Of a DNA stretch of 9,030 bases, positions 1 to 5,741 are shown piece after piece (the stretch's first letter is position 1; each line of letters starts with the position of its first letter). The stretch is from Candidatus Sordicultor fermentans (GTDB lineage: Bacteria > Atribacterota > Atribacteria > Atribacterales > Caldatribacteriaceae): positions 5,708 through 14,737 of the forward strand of contig DGDO01000106.1 of NCBI GenBank assembly GCA_002385475.1, read 5' to 3'. The notes under the pieces were generated by a model. The model made no database searches. It had not been told where the DNA came from and saw nothing but the letters and a program-made list of their open reading frames with translations. The position numbers and the translations under genes are program-made.

Positions 1-924
1 ATGTATTTTATTGGAGTTACCACTCATCAGTCCTCTATTATGAAGCTTTTTCCCCTGTGGGCTAAGGAGTTGGGTTTAAATAATGCGGTGCTCAAGGGGA
101 TTGACATTGAAATACATGCTCCTCGGGAAGTTTATCGAGAGGTGGTAAGCTTCATTAAGAATGATCCTCTCTCCCTGGGAGCTCTGGTCACCACTCACAA
201 AATTGACCTTTATGAGGCAGCTAAAGATCTGTTTGACTATTTAGATCCTTATGCTCAGCTGTTTGGAGAACTATCTTCTATTTCTAAAAAAGATGGGCGG
301 CTGGAGGGTCACGCCAAAGACCCTATATCCTGTGGTTTGGCTATGGAAGCTTTTATCCCCCCTGATTTTTGGAAAGAACATGGGGGAGAAGTTTTCATTA
401 TGGGAGCGGGGGGTAGCGCTCGAGCCATTGCTGCATATCTCTTTGATCCTAAAAAAGAGGGAAATATGCCCAGCAAACTTTATGTTTCTAACCGTAGCAC
501 ACCTCGCCTTTACGGTATGGAAGAAATCATGAGAAAAATTAATCCCCATATTAATGCTGAATACGTTCATTCTCCTCAACCGGAAATAAACGATCAGGTT
601 TTGAAAAGAGTTAAGCCTTATTCTTTGGTGGTTAATGCTACGGGCTTGGGTAAAGATCGTCCTGGTTCTCCTCTTACTGATAATTGTGAATTTCCTCCTC
701 ATAGTTTAATATGGGAACTCAATTATCGGGGAGATTTAAAATTCATTCACCAGGCTTTAGCTCAAAAAGAAAAAAAGAACTTGAAAATAGAAGATGGCTG
801 GATATACTTCCTTCATGGCTGGACCCAGGTAATAGCGCAAGTTTTCCACATTGAAATTGGCAAAGAACTTTTCCAGCGCATTGAGGAAATCTCTCAGGAT
901 TTTCGTCCCCCCCGACTTTACTGA
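1..924 (+). CDS. Shikimate dehydrogenase-like NADP-dependent oxidoreductase
   Basis: A 307-residue two-domain protein of the shikimate/quinate dehydrogenase fold, a family that reversibly reduces 3-dehydroshikimate-type ketones in the cytoplasm. The C-terminal Rossmann domain shows GAGGSARAIAAYL (about 135-146) and NRS (164-166), matching the family GAGGxARA and NADP-selecting NR(T/S) motifs; VNATGLG (211-217) matches the conserved NATxxG. In the catalytic domain K67 (VTTHK) and D107 (GHAKDP) sit where the family's Lys/Asp pair is expected. The N-terminal substrate motif is unusual: GVTTHQSSIM replaces the typical GxPxxHSxSP, and VTTHK replaces NVTxPxK. The protein is a little longer than usual (about 270-290). 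The substrate may therefore not be shikimate. The ATG is at the first base of the window, so an upstream start and the SD cannot be judged. Fold confidence is high; exact reaction is uncertain. Confidence 0.85.
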   Translation: MYFIGVTTHQSSIMKLFPLWAKELGLNNAVLKGIDIEIHAPREVYREVVSFIKNDPLSLGALVTTHKIDLYEAAKDLFDYLDPYAQLFGELSSISKKDGRLEGHAKDPISCGLAMEAFIPPDFWKEHGGEVFIMGAGGSARAIAAYLFDPKKEGNMPSKLYVSNRSTPRLYGMEEIMRKINPHINAEYVHSPQPEINDQVLKRVKPYSLVVNATGLGKDRPGSPLTDNCEFPPHSLIWELNYRGDLKFIHQALAQKEKKNLKIEDGWIYFLHGWTQVIAQVFHIEIGKELFQRIEEISQDFRPPRLY

Positions 925-985
925 AGAGATAATCTCTGGTCATTAATCCGGGAATAAAGAATCTTTTTCCCAGTTAGCATTAATA
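925..985. other. Spacer with two small inverted repeats (possible weak terminator)
   Basis: Just after the TGA at 922-924 there is a near palindrome AGAGAT-a-ATCTCT (925-937). A hairpin with arms GGGAA (950-954) and TTCCC (967-971) follows, with two further A:T pairs inside after a mismatch. The second stem is flanked by CATTAAT direct repeats (941-947, 978-984). No T-run follows the GC arm, so an intrinsic terminator is only possible. Confidence 0.3.
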
Positions 986-1027
986 ATGAATCTGCGGTTC
1001 ATCCATCAGGAAAAGGGGGAGAGAAGA

Positions 1028-2383
1028 ATGCGAAAAATCTGTAAATGCTGGTTAGTGGGAATGATGCTCCTTCTTTTCCTGATGACCGGTTTATCCTTTT
1101 CTCAGAGTGAAGAGCAGGTTATATTCTGGGTTCCAGTTAAAGACGTTCCAGACTTAGGAATGGTAGATTGGGGCTTGGCCAGTTTTGTGAAACGAGCTCT
1201 TCGGGAAGCAGAAGATGCTGGAGCGCAGGCAGTGATTCTGGAAATCGATACCTCAGGTGGCTGGGTGGACGCTATGCTTTTTATTAAAGACGCCATCATT
1301 TCTTCTTCCTGTCCTACTGTGGCGTTCATTAATCACCGAGCCTGGTCAGCAGGAGCCTTCATTGCCCTGGCCTGTGAAACCATCGTGTTTGCTCCTGATG
1401 CCACTATGGGAGCAGCTGAGCCACGTAGTGGTACTCCGGAAGAGATAGATAAACCTGACCCCAAAACTGTATCAGCTATTCGAGCTCAAATTGAAGCCCT
1501 GGCTGAGGCTCGAGGAAGAGATCCACTTGTTTTTGCTTCTATGGTAGATCGCAATGTTGAAATCGATGGATTGGTAAAAAAGGGAGAACTTCTAACTCTC
1601 CGGGCTTCTCAAGCCCTGGAGTATGGGGCTGGAGATTTAATAGCCGCTAATCGGGAAGAACTATTAAGTAAATTAGGTTTAGAAGGAACAGTTCGTGAAC
1701 TCTCTCCCTCCTGGTCAGAGAACCTGGCTCGATTGGTAACTAATCCGGTGGTAGTTCCTATTCTTCTTACTCTGGCTTTAGTAGGAATTTTAATGGAAAT
1801 TTTAACTCCTGGTTTTGGAGTCCCGGGTATTGTTGGCCTGGTTTCGTTTTCTCTTTTTTTTGGAGGTCGCTATCTTGCCGGTTTAGCGGGGTGGGAACCT
1901 CTTATTTTCTTCTTGGCGGGAGCAACTCTTTTGATTGTGGAGCTTTTCCTGCCTGGCTTTGGAATAGCAGGAATTTCGGGGATGGGAGCATTAGCTCTAT
2001 CCATTTATCTTGTTCTTCGAGAAACCAGTATTTTGTTCTGGCAGGAAGCTGTTTACCAATTATTTTTTTATGTTGCCCTTATGGGTGGAGTGTTTCTGGT
2101 TCTTCTTGCTTTTCTTCCCCAAAGTCCAGTATGGCAAAGATTGGGGCTAAAGAAAGAAATAACCGGGAAAGTTTATCAAATAGAAGAAAAAAGCTCTGAA
2201 CCCTCGGTAGTAGGGAAGACGGGAATAGCTAAAAGCATGCTCCGTCCTGTCGGAATAGTGGAGATTGAAGGAAAACGGTGGGATGCTATAACCGAGGGAG
2301 AATTTATCTCTCCCGGTACTAAGGTGAGAGTGGAAGGAGTGAGGGGAAATACTATAGTAGTTAAATCTGAGGAAGGAGGGTAA
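1028..2383 (+). CDS. nfeD: NfeD-family membrane-bound serine protease (ClpP-class) with OB-fold tail
   Basis: A 451-residue protein of the long NfeD class, which pairs with flotillin/stomatin proteins and is thought to cleave or scaffold membrane proteins. The ATG at 1028 is chosen because GGAAAAGGGGGAGAGAAG lies directly upstream and it gives a clean signal peptide (MRKICKCW then a hydrophobic stretch to about residue 25); an in-frame ATG at 986 would add 14 polar residues. A ClpP/crotonase-like protease domain spans about 30-225. Ser107 in WSAGAF fits the nucleophile and Lys146 in DPKTVSA the general base of the Ser-Lys dyad known from the archaeal homologue. Several membrane helices (about 240-365) carry the repeated PGFG motif (261-264, 309-312). 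A soluble OB-fold follows (about 393-447). It lies 3 nt before floA, so the two are almost surely co-transcribed. Confidence 0.93.
   Translation: MRKICKCWLVGMMLLLFLMTGLSFSQSEEQVIFWVPVKDVPDLGMVDWGLASFVKRALREAEDAGAQAVILEIDTSGGWVDAMLFIKDAIISSSCPTVAFINHRAWSAGAFIALACETIVFAPDATMGAAEPRSGTPEEIDKPDPKTVSAIRAQIEALAEARGRDPLVFASMVDRNVEIDGLVKKGELLTLRASQALEYGAGDLIAANREELLSKLGLEGTVRELSPSWSENLARLVTNPVVVPILLTLALVGILMEILTPGFGVPGIVGLVSFSLFFGGRYLAGLAGWEPLIFFLAGATLLIVELFLPGFGIAGISGMGALALSIYLVLRETSILFWQEAVYQLFFYVALMGGVFLVLLAFLPQSPVWQRLGLKKEITGKVYQIEEKSSEPSVVGKTGIAKSMLRPVGIVEIEGKRWDAITEGEFISPGTKVRVEGVRGNTIVVKSEEGG
2371..2380 (+). promoter_or_regulatory. SD fixing the TTG start of floA
   Basis: GGAAGGAGGG overlaps the last codons of nfeD and sits 6 nt before TTG 2387. 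This supports a TTG start for floA and translational coupling to nfeD. Confidence 0.7.
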
Positions 2384-2386
2384 AAA

Positions 2387-3370
2387 TTGCAGTTTTTAAA
2401 TTATTTAGTTCCTTTGATCATTGTAATAGTGGCTCTGGTGATTTTCTTTTATTTAGTTCCGGTGGGGTTGTGGATTTCTGCTCTAGCAGCCGGAGTGAAG
2501 GTAAGTATTACTACTTTGATCGGTATGCGACTTCGGAGAGTTGAGCCGGCCTCCATTATTCTCCCTTTGGTTAAAGCTACCAAAGCTGGTCTGGATCTGG
2601 ATGTAGGATTGCTGGAAGCTCATTATCTGGCGGGGGGCAATGTAGACCGGGTGGTGAATGCTTTGATTGCAGCAGAGAGAGCGGGTATTCCACTTTCTTT
2701 TGAGCGGGCTTGTGCTATCGACCTTGCCGGAAGGAATGTTCTGGAGGCGGTTCAGATGAGTGTTCTTCCCCGGGTGATTGAGACTCCTGAAGTTACAGCG
2801 GTGGCTAAAGATGGGATCGAGCTCAAAGTAAAAGCTCGAGTTACAGTTAGAGCTGACATCGATCGGCTGGTAGGAGGTGCTACTGAGGCTACGGTAATTG
2901 CCCGAGTGGGAGAAGGAATAGTTACCACCATTGGCTCTTCTGCATCTCACAAGGAAGTTCTGGAGAACCCTGATAGTATTTCTAAAACTGTTTTAGAGAA
3001 GGGGTTAGATGCCGGAACCGCTTTTGAAATTCTCTCTATCGATATTGCTGATATAGACGTAGGTCAGAATATAGGAGCTCGTCTGCAAGGGGATCAAGCT
3101 GAGGCAGATAAAAGAGTGGCTCAGGCCAAAGCAGAAGAAAGAAGAGCTATGGCTGTGGCCAGAGAACAGGAGATGAAGGCTTATACCCAAGAGATGCGAG
3201 CTAAAGTAGTGGAGGCAGAAGCAGAGATTCCTCGGGCTATAGCTCAGGCTTTAAGAGAGGGGAAATTGGGGGTTTTTGATTATTATTCTCTCCAGAATTT
3301 GCAGGCTGATACCCAGATGAGGAAGGGATTTGGCGAGAAAGGAGAAAAGAGAGAAGATGAAAAAACCTGA
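2387..3370 (+). CDS. floA: Flotillin-like protein FloA (YqfA family)
   Basis: A 327-residue bacterial flotillin of the FloA/YqfA type, close to the usual length of about 330. FloA proteins oligomerise on the inner face of the membrane and organise lipid microdomains. The N-terminal hydrophobic hairpin (about 4-40) anchors it. An SPFH/PHB-like domain follows (about 45-230, including RVIETPEVTAVAKDGIELKVKARVTVR around 129-155). Next is an Ala/Glu-rich coiled coil (about 233-290, QAEADKRVAQAKAEERRAMA). The characteristic ending GKLGVFDYYSLQNLQADT lies near 293-311. It starts with TTG at 2387 behind a strong SD, 3 nt after the nfeD stop, the classic NfeD-flotillin arrangement. Its last codons are overlapped by the next small gene. 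Confidence 0.95.
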   Translation: MQFLNYLVPLIIVIVALVIFFYLVPVGLWISALAAGVKVSITTLIGMRLRRVEPASIILPLVKATKAGLDLDVGLLEAHYLAGGNVDRVVNALIAAERAGIPLSFERACAIDLAGRNVLEAVQMSVLPRVIETPEVTAVAKDGIELKVKARVTVRADIDRLVGGATEATVIARVGEGIVTTIGSSASHKEVLENPDSISKTVLEKGLDAGTAFEILSIDIADIDVGQNIGARLQGDQAEADKRVAQAKAEERRAMAVAREQEMKAYTQEMRAKVVEAEAEIPRAIAQALREGKLGVFDYYSLQNLQADTQMRKGFGEKGEKREDEKT

Positions 3371-3533
3371 ACCAGTGAGTGAGAAAGGTAAAATAAAAGA
3401 GGCGAAAGATCCAGCTGGGTGGTATATGGGACATGAGCTTCTCTCCCCACCTTTATCTTTTCACCTTCATCCTTATTTGCAGGAAATAAATCGTTATTAT
3501 TTTAAAGCGAGAGATAGATTTATAATTAAATAG
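3357..3533 (+). CDS. Small protein overlapping the end of floA, function unknown
   Basis: A 58-codon ORF starting at ATG 3357, 14 nt inside the end of floA, behind purine-rich GGAGAAAAGAGAGAAG (SD-like). The product starts with a lysine/glutamate-rich stretch (MKKPEPVSEKGKIKEAKD), followed by a region with WYMG, PPLSFHLHPYL and a basic end (NRYYFKARDRFIIK). There is no membrane segment or signal peptide. I do not recognise a family. The overlap with floA, same strand and SD suggest a third operon member. In Bacillus the yqeZ-yqfA pair is also followed by a small gene, yqfB, but no sequence relationship to it can be shown here. A chance ORF remains possible. Confidence 0.5.
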   Translation: MKKPEPVSEKGKIKEAKDPAGWYMGHELLSPPLSFHLHPYLQEINRYYFKARDRFIIK

Positions 3534-3837
3534 TTAATCAGAGGTCATATGTAATATTTTCCTCCCCTATGCTGGAGTGCTTCTTGCTCCGCCGTGATTG
3601 TTTTAGTTTTTACTTTTAATATTGGGAAGATTGTAAGGGGTGCTTCTCTTACATTGAGGAAGACGCCTTTTCTTTCTTGTAGTTTTTTATTCTTTTATAT
3701 TTTTAGTCTCTTTCTTATAATCTTATACCGTAGACAATCCTATTTTTTTCTCAGGATAATCATTCTAATTTCTTAATAAGTTATACTTTTTTTTGCACTC
3801 TCTAAGCTGTATAATAAAAAGGAGGAGGGATGACTCT
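3534..3837. other. AT-rich spacer before mscL, no convincing gene
   Basis: About 300 bp rich in T-runs on the + strand. Small hairpins are present: TGTAAG/CTTACA (3632-3637 with 3648-3653) and GGAG/CTCC (3574-3577 with 3587-3590, in GGAGTGCTTCTTGCTCC). The octamer GTGCTTCT occurs twice, near 3577 and 3639. A perfect TATAAT lies at 3810-3815, but the -35 position holds only T's and a start there would give a leader of about 16 nt. A hydrophobic 60-codon ORF (GTG 3594) has no SD and looks accidental. Confidence 0.5.
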
Positions 3838-4287
3838 ATGCCTAAATTAGTGAAAGAGTTTAAAGAATTTGCTAGCCGGGGAAGTATTATTGACTTAGCA
3901 GTGGGTATTGCTATAGGAAGCGCTTTTGGGGTGTTAGTTCAATCTTTGGTTTCCGATTTGATTATGCCACCTATAGGTATCCTTTTAGGAGAGATAGATT
4001 TTTCCAATCTTTTTGTGGTGTTGAAACCAGGTAACCCTCCGGGTCCTTACCTGACTCTTGCCAGCGCTAAAGAGGCTGGAGCCGTAACCGTTAACTATGG
4101 GTTATTCATCAACCATCTGGTTTCTTTTCTGATAATTGCCTTTACCTTATTTTTAGTAGTGAAAACAATTAGTCAATTCCAACACAAAGAGGAAGCCCCT
4201 CTTCCTGCTACTAAAGAATGTCCTTATTGTCATACTATCATTCCTATTCAGGCCATTCGTTGTCCTAATTGTACTTCTCAGCTATGA
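3838..4287 (+). CDS. mscL: Large-conductance mechanosensitive channel MscL with C-terminal zinc ribbon
   Basis: A 149-residue MscL, the homopentameric inner-membrane valve that opens under membrane tension to release solutes during hypo-osmotic shock. The start is ATG 3838, 8 nt after AAGGAGGAGGG (3819-3829); an earlier in-frame ATG lacks an SD. The amphipathic N-terminal helix (KEFKEFASRG, 6-15) leads into pore helix TM1 (about 16-45, IDLAVGIAIGSAFGVLVQSL). A periplasmic loop (about 50-85) and TM2 (about 86-112) with NYGLFIN follow. After TM2 the usual cytoplasmic bundle is replaced or extended by CPYC (128-131) and CPNC (142-145), a CxxC-10-CxxC zinc-ribbon pattern ending TSQL. Cys tails of this kind occur in some MscL proteins; a role in metal or redox sensing or in assembly is inference. 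It converges on the SDR gene with 8 nt between stops. Confidence 0.95.
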   Translation: MPKLVKEFKEFASRGSIIDLAVGIAIGSAFGVLVQSLVSDLIMPPIGILLGEIDFSNLFVVLKPGNPPGPYLTLASAKEAGAVTVNYGLFINHLVSFLIIAFTLFLVVKTISQFQHKEEAPLPATKECPYCHTIIPIQAIRCPNCTSQL

Positions 4288-4293
4288 GAATAT

Positions 4294-4348
4294 GGTCAAT
4301 CATATTCCCCAACCACAGAAATACGCTGGCCAATATGATTGCCTTTTT
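4294..4348 (+). terminator. Candidate intrinsic terminator of mscL
   Basis: CAATCATATT (4297-4306) pairs perfectly with AATATGATTG (4332-4341). GG (4294-4295) can add pairs with CC (4342-4343) around one bulged T, and TTTTT (4344-4348) follows directly. The long loop (25 nt) weakens it. It lies inside the 3' end of the opposing SDR gene. A second 7-bp hairpin, GAATATG (4288-4294) with CATATTC (4301-4307), competes for the same bases. Confidence 0.4.
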
Positions 4349-4934
4349 CGGCTTCATCAATTATGGCTACTGCATAGTCGGCATAGCTGATGACGCTTTC
4401 GCCTTTTGAATTTACAATTAACTCTTCACCACCAAGGGTGTATTTACCTGTGCGAGGACCATCTACTCGGAAATCAGCTGCCGGACTAATATAAGTCCAT
4501 CTCACATCATTTCTTTTGCGGAGCTCGTCGAGTGCTTTGGCCATACTTGAAGCAACTGGCTTGAATGCATCGGGAAAATCTTTGGTATCCATGAGTCGAA
4601 TGGTATGTTCAGGGTCAACATATAAACTTCCTGCGCCACCAACAACAAGTAAACGATTCGGCTTGCCGCTGAGTATATCACAGAGGTGTTTAAGAGAAGT
4701 GCTGTGCTGAGAGAGAGTATCGGGTGTCCACGTACCAAATGCATCAATGATTACCTCACAATCCTTGATATCGTCAAAGGTCAGGTCGAACAAATCCTTC
4801 ACAATGACTTTTGTGGCTTGAGGCGCCTTATCAGGATCACGGACAACCGCTGTAACCTCATGACCCCTCGATATTGCCTCCTCTACTATTAACTTGCCTG
4901 CTCTTCCCGATGCACACACAACTGCAATTTTCAT
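4296..4934 (-). CDS. NAD(P)H-binding atypical SDR protein (YwnB/NmrA-like)
   Basis: A 212-residue single-domain Rossmann protein of the atypical short-chain dehydrogenase group (NAD(P)H-binding, YwnB/BVR-B-like). These are mostly small cytoplasmic oxidoreductases or redox sensors with unproven substrates. The start has a strong SD (AAGGAGGAG, 6 nt before ATG at 4934). The N-terminus KIAVVCASGRAGKLIVEEA gives the dinucleotide motif CASGRAGK (7-14). VVRDP (30-34) follows strand 2, as in NADP-binding members. VVGGAGSLYVDP (97-108) and ISPAADF (149-155) match conserved family positions, and the typical late motif ISYADYAVAIIDE (182-194) is present. It stands alone between mscL and a large non-coding region, with its own candidate promoter. 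The cofactor is likely NADPH; the reaction is unknown. Confidence 0.88.
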   Translation of the reverse strand: MKIAVVCASGRAGKLIVEEAISRGHEVTAVVRDPDKAPQATKVIVKDLFDLTFDDIKDCEVIIDAFGTWTPDTLSQHSTSLKHLCDILSGKPNRLLVVGGAGSLYVDPEHTIRLMDTKDFPDAFKPVASSMAKALDELRKRNDVRWTYISPAADFRVDGPRTGKYTLGGEELIVNSKGESVISYADYAVAIIDEAEKGNHIGQRISVVGEYD

Positions 4935-4995
4935 AGTTCACTCCTCCTTTTAGAAATATGAGGTATTTGGGTATGCTCTCTGCAAGGATTATTTT

Positions 4996-5029
4996 CACTA
5001 ATATTATAGTGCTTTTGTAAAATTATCAA
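4996..5029 (-). promoter_or_regulatory. Candidate promoter and palindromic operator of the SDR gene
   Basis: On the minus strand TATAAT (5008-5003) lies 15 nt after TTGATA (5029-5024). The spacer is short, as in some regulated promoters. The -10 box lies within a symmetric element with CACTA at 4996-5000 and TAGTG at 5007-5011 (6-nt centre). A dyad over the -10 suggests repressor control; ACT-N8-AGT symmetry recalls operators of HxlR/YodB-type redox repressors, but that is inference. It is about 62 nt upstream of the ATG. Confidence 0.4.
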
Positions 5030-5383
5030 AATAGTTCTCAGAGAATTACTGTAAAAAGAGGTGTGGTATCCAGTTTTGTTGAGCCTTTACTGGTAAATAT
5101 CATCAAAAATGGAACATGCAGATTATCTTTTAGTGAGGTGGAAAACACTCCGGGGAAAATTTCTGATATTCGTCGGAGTAAACAAAAGTATTGTATTTTG
5201 AGAATATTTGGAATGACGTTTTTTTGTAGTAGTAATGCTTTTTCCATGGTTCCCGATTAGGAGTTAATGTTCAGCATAGTAGTACTTGTTTATGAGCTAA
5301 TATTTGGAGAAAAGATGCCACCAAAAAGGAAGCTCCTGATCTAAAGAAATTTTGGTACCCGCGAGTCCTGGAGAGAGCACTTT

Positions 5384-5464
5384 TCACCATCCTTTCCTGT
5401 CTTTTATAAGAAAGATCGTAAATCTTAGAGACTCTATAGTTTACAGATTAGTATGCGATGGTGA
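5384..5464 (+). ncRNA. Possible branched RNA fold (low confidence)
   Basis: TCACCATC (5384-5391) pairs with GATGGTGA (5457-5464) and would close two internal hairpins. One is CTTTC (5392-5396) with GAAAG (5410-5414). The other is GTAAA (5418-5422) with TTTAC (5440-5444), enclosing TAGA-GAC-TCTA. An 8-bp match of this kind is expected by chance about once in a region of this size, so this rests on the combination only. No known RNA family was recognised. Confidence 0.2.
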
Positions 5465-5470
5465 GTACTT

Positions 5471-5509
5471 ATGGAAGCGTGTGTTTTAACTCTTGGTCTA
5501 TGGAGGTGA
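5471..5509 (+). CDS. Tiny ORF 1 (12 codons), possible leader peptide
   Basis: ATG 5471 follows SD-like GGTGAG (5460-5465) and encodes MEACVLTLGLWR. Its TGA (5507-5509) overlaps the SD (GGAGG, 5502-5506, then TGA) of the next tiny ORF, which is in the same frame. TTATGGAAGC around its start is repeated exactly 45 nt later. Translation through it would melt the 5' arm of the 5494-5559 hairpin. It may well be accidental; only the arrangement makes it worth listing. Confidence 0.2.
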   Translation: MEACVLTLGLWR

Positions 5510-5559
5510 CATTTTATGGAAGCAAAAACATCTCCTTTGGGCGACATTTCCATAGACTA
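5494..5559 (+). promoter_or_regulatory. 15-bp RNA hairpin sequestering an SD
   Basis: Bases 5494-5508 pair with 5545-5559: 12 Watson-Crick pairs, including nine in a row (GTCTATGGA with TCCATAGAC), plus three G:U pairs. All mismatches from perfect symmetry are G on the 5' side and T on the 3' side, so the helix is continuous only in RNA from the + strand. The 5' arm carries GGAGGTG, the SD of the 20-codon ORF at 5516, whose start lies in the 36-nt loop. Confidence 0.45.
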
Positions 5560-5578
5560 TTTCCAGGGAGTGTGTTGA
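5516..5578 (+). CDS. Tiny ORF 2 (20 codons) with strong SD
   Basis: ATG 5516 lies 9 nt after GGAGG (5502-5506) and encodes MEAKTSPLGDISIDYFQGVC, then TGA. No family is recognised. The MEAKT-LGDISI start is faintly like the N-terminus of Asp23/YloU proteins, so it could be the stump of a decayed gene rather than a real short peptide. The good SD, its burial in a hairpin and the preceding in-frame tiny ORF are the arguments for a translated leader or small protein. Confidence 0.3.
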   Translation: MEAKTSPLGDISIDYFQGVC

Positions 5579-5602
5579 AAAAATTTTTTAATTATGTCTG
5601 AA

Positions 5603-5632
5603 TTGATTGCTTTTAGTTTATAACTGTATAAT
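5603..5632 (+). promoter_or_regulatory. Sigma-70-type promoter of the ROK kinase operon
   Basis: TTGATT (5603-5608) and a perfect TATAAT (5627-5632) are separated by 18 bp. TG directly precedes the -10. Transcription would begin near 5639, giving a leader of about 100 nt. The leader contains an AGCTTTT/AAAAGCT dyad (5705-5719) just before the SD. Confidence 0.7.
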
Positions 5633-5727
5633 GATTACAAAGACTTGCAACTTCCTCGATGAAAAGCCTTGAAATTCCGTCATCTTTATTCCACAATGAT
5701 TAAGAGCTTTTAAAAAGCTAAAAGAAA

Positions 5728-5732
5728 GGGGG
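5728..5732 (+). promoter_or_regulatory. SD fixing the TTG start of the ROK gene
   Basis: GAAAGGGGG ends at 5732, 9 nt before TTG 5742. ATG 5735 and GTG 5737 are out of frame with the ROK reading frame, so TTG is the only start that keeps the intact N-terminus. Confidence 0.65.
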
Positions 5733-5741
5733 ATATGTGCT

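Larger units (their letters stand above)
4935..5741. other. 807-bp region without a convincing standard gene
   Basis: This contains, in order: the SDR gene's promoter (around 4996-5029); a stretch open in + and - frames (5038-5260) whose products I do not recognise and whose starts lack an SD; several short open stretches (5300-5490) without good starts; a segment rich in inverted repeats (5384-5560) with two tiny ORFs; A6T6 (5578-5589); and the promoter and leader of the ROK operon (5603-5741). Decayed gene or insertion-sequence remains, or a non-coding RNA, could account for the rest. Nothing identifies either clearly. Confidence 0.5.

Noticed and set aside
3594..3776. Hydrophobic 60-codon ORF in the spacer before mscL
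   Set aside because: GTG start without an SD; the composition follows from T-rich DNA and no family is recognisable.
3793..3815. Promoter for mscL with TATAAT at 3810
   Set aside because: TTGCAC at 3793 is only 11 bp upstream and the correct -35 position is all T; the start would fall in the SD, so it is noted only within the spacer entry.
5038..5260. Overlapping 65-69-codon ORFs on both strands
   Set aside because: Neither has an SD or a recognisable motif; two opposite open frames over the same bases point to chance.
5350..5372. T-box-like string GGTACCCGCGAGTCC
   Set aside because: The T-box core (GGTGGNACCGCG) is broken by an extra C and a missing GGGT; no specifier stem or terminator is visible and no tRNA-related gene lies downstream.
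5301..5409. Open stretch reading DATKKEAPDLKKFWYPRVLE
   Set aside because: Begins after a stop without an in-frame start or SD and matches nothing I know; it could be a decayed gene end but is not supportable.
5457..5480. Fluoride-riboswitch-like GCGATGGTGAGT
   Set aside because: The remaining conserved elements and pseudoknot are absent and no fluoride exporter follows.
5570..5592. GTGTGTTGAAAAA then A6T6, resembling insertion-sequence ends
   Set aside because: No partner inverted repeat, transposase or target duplication found nearby.
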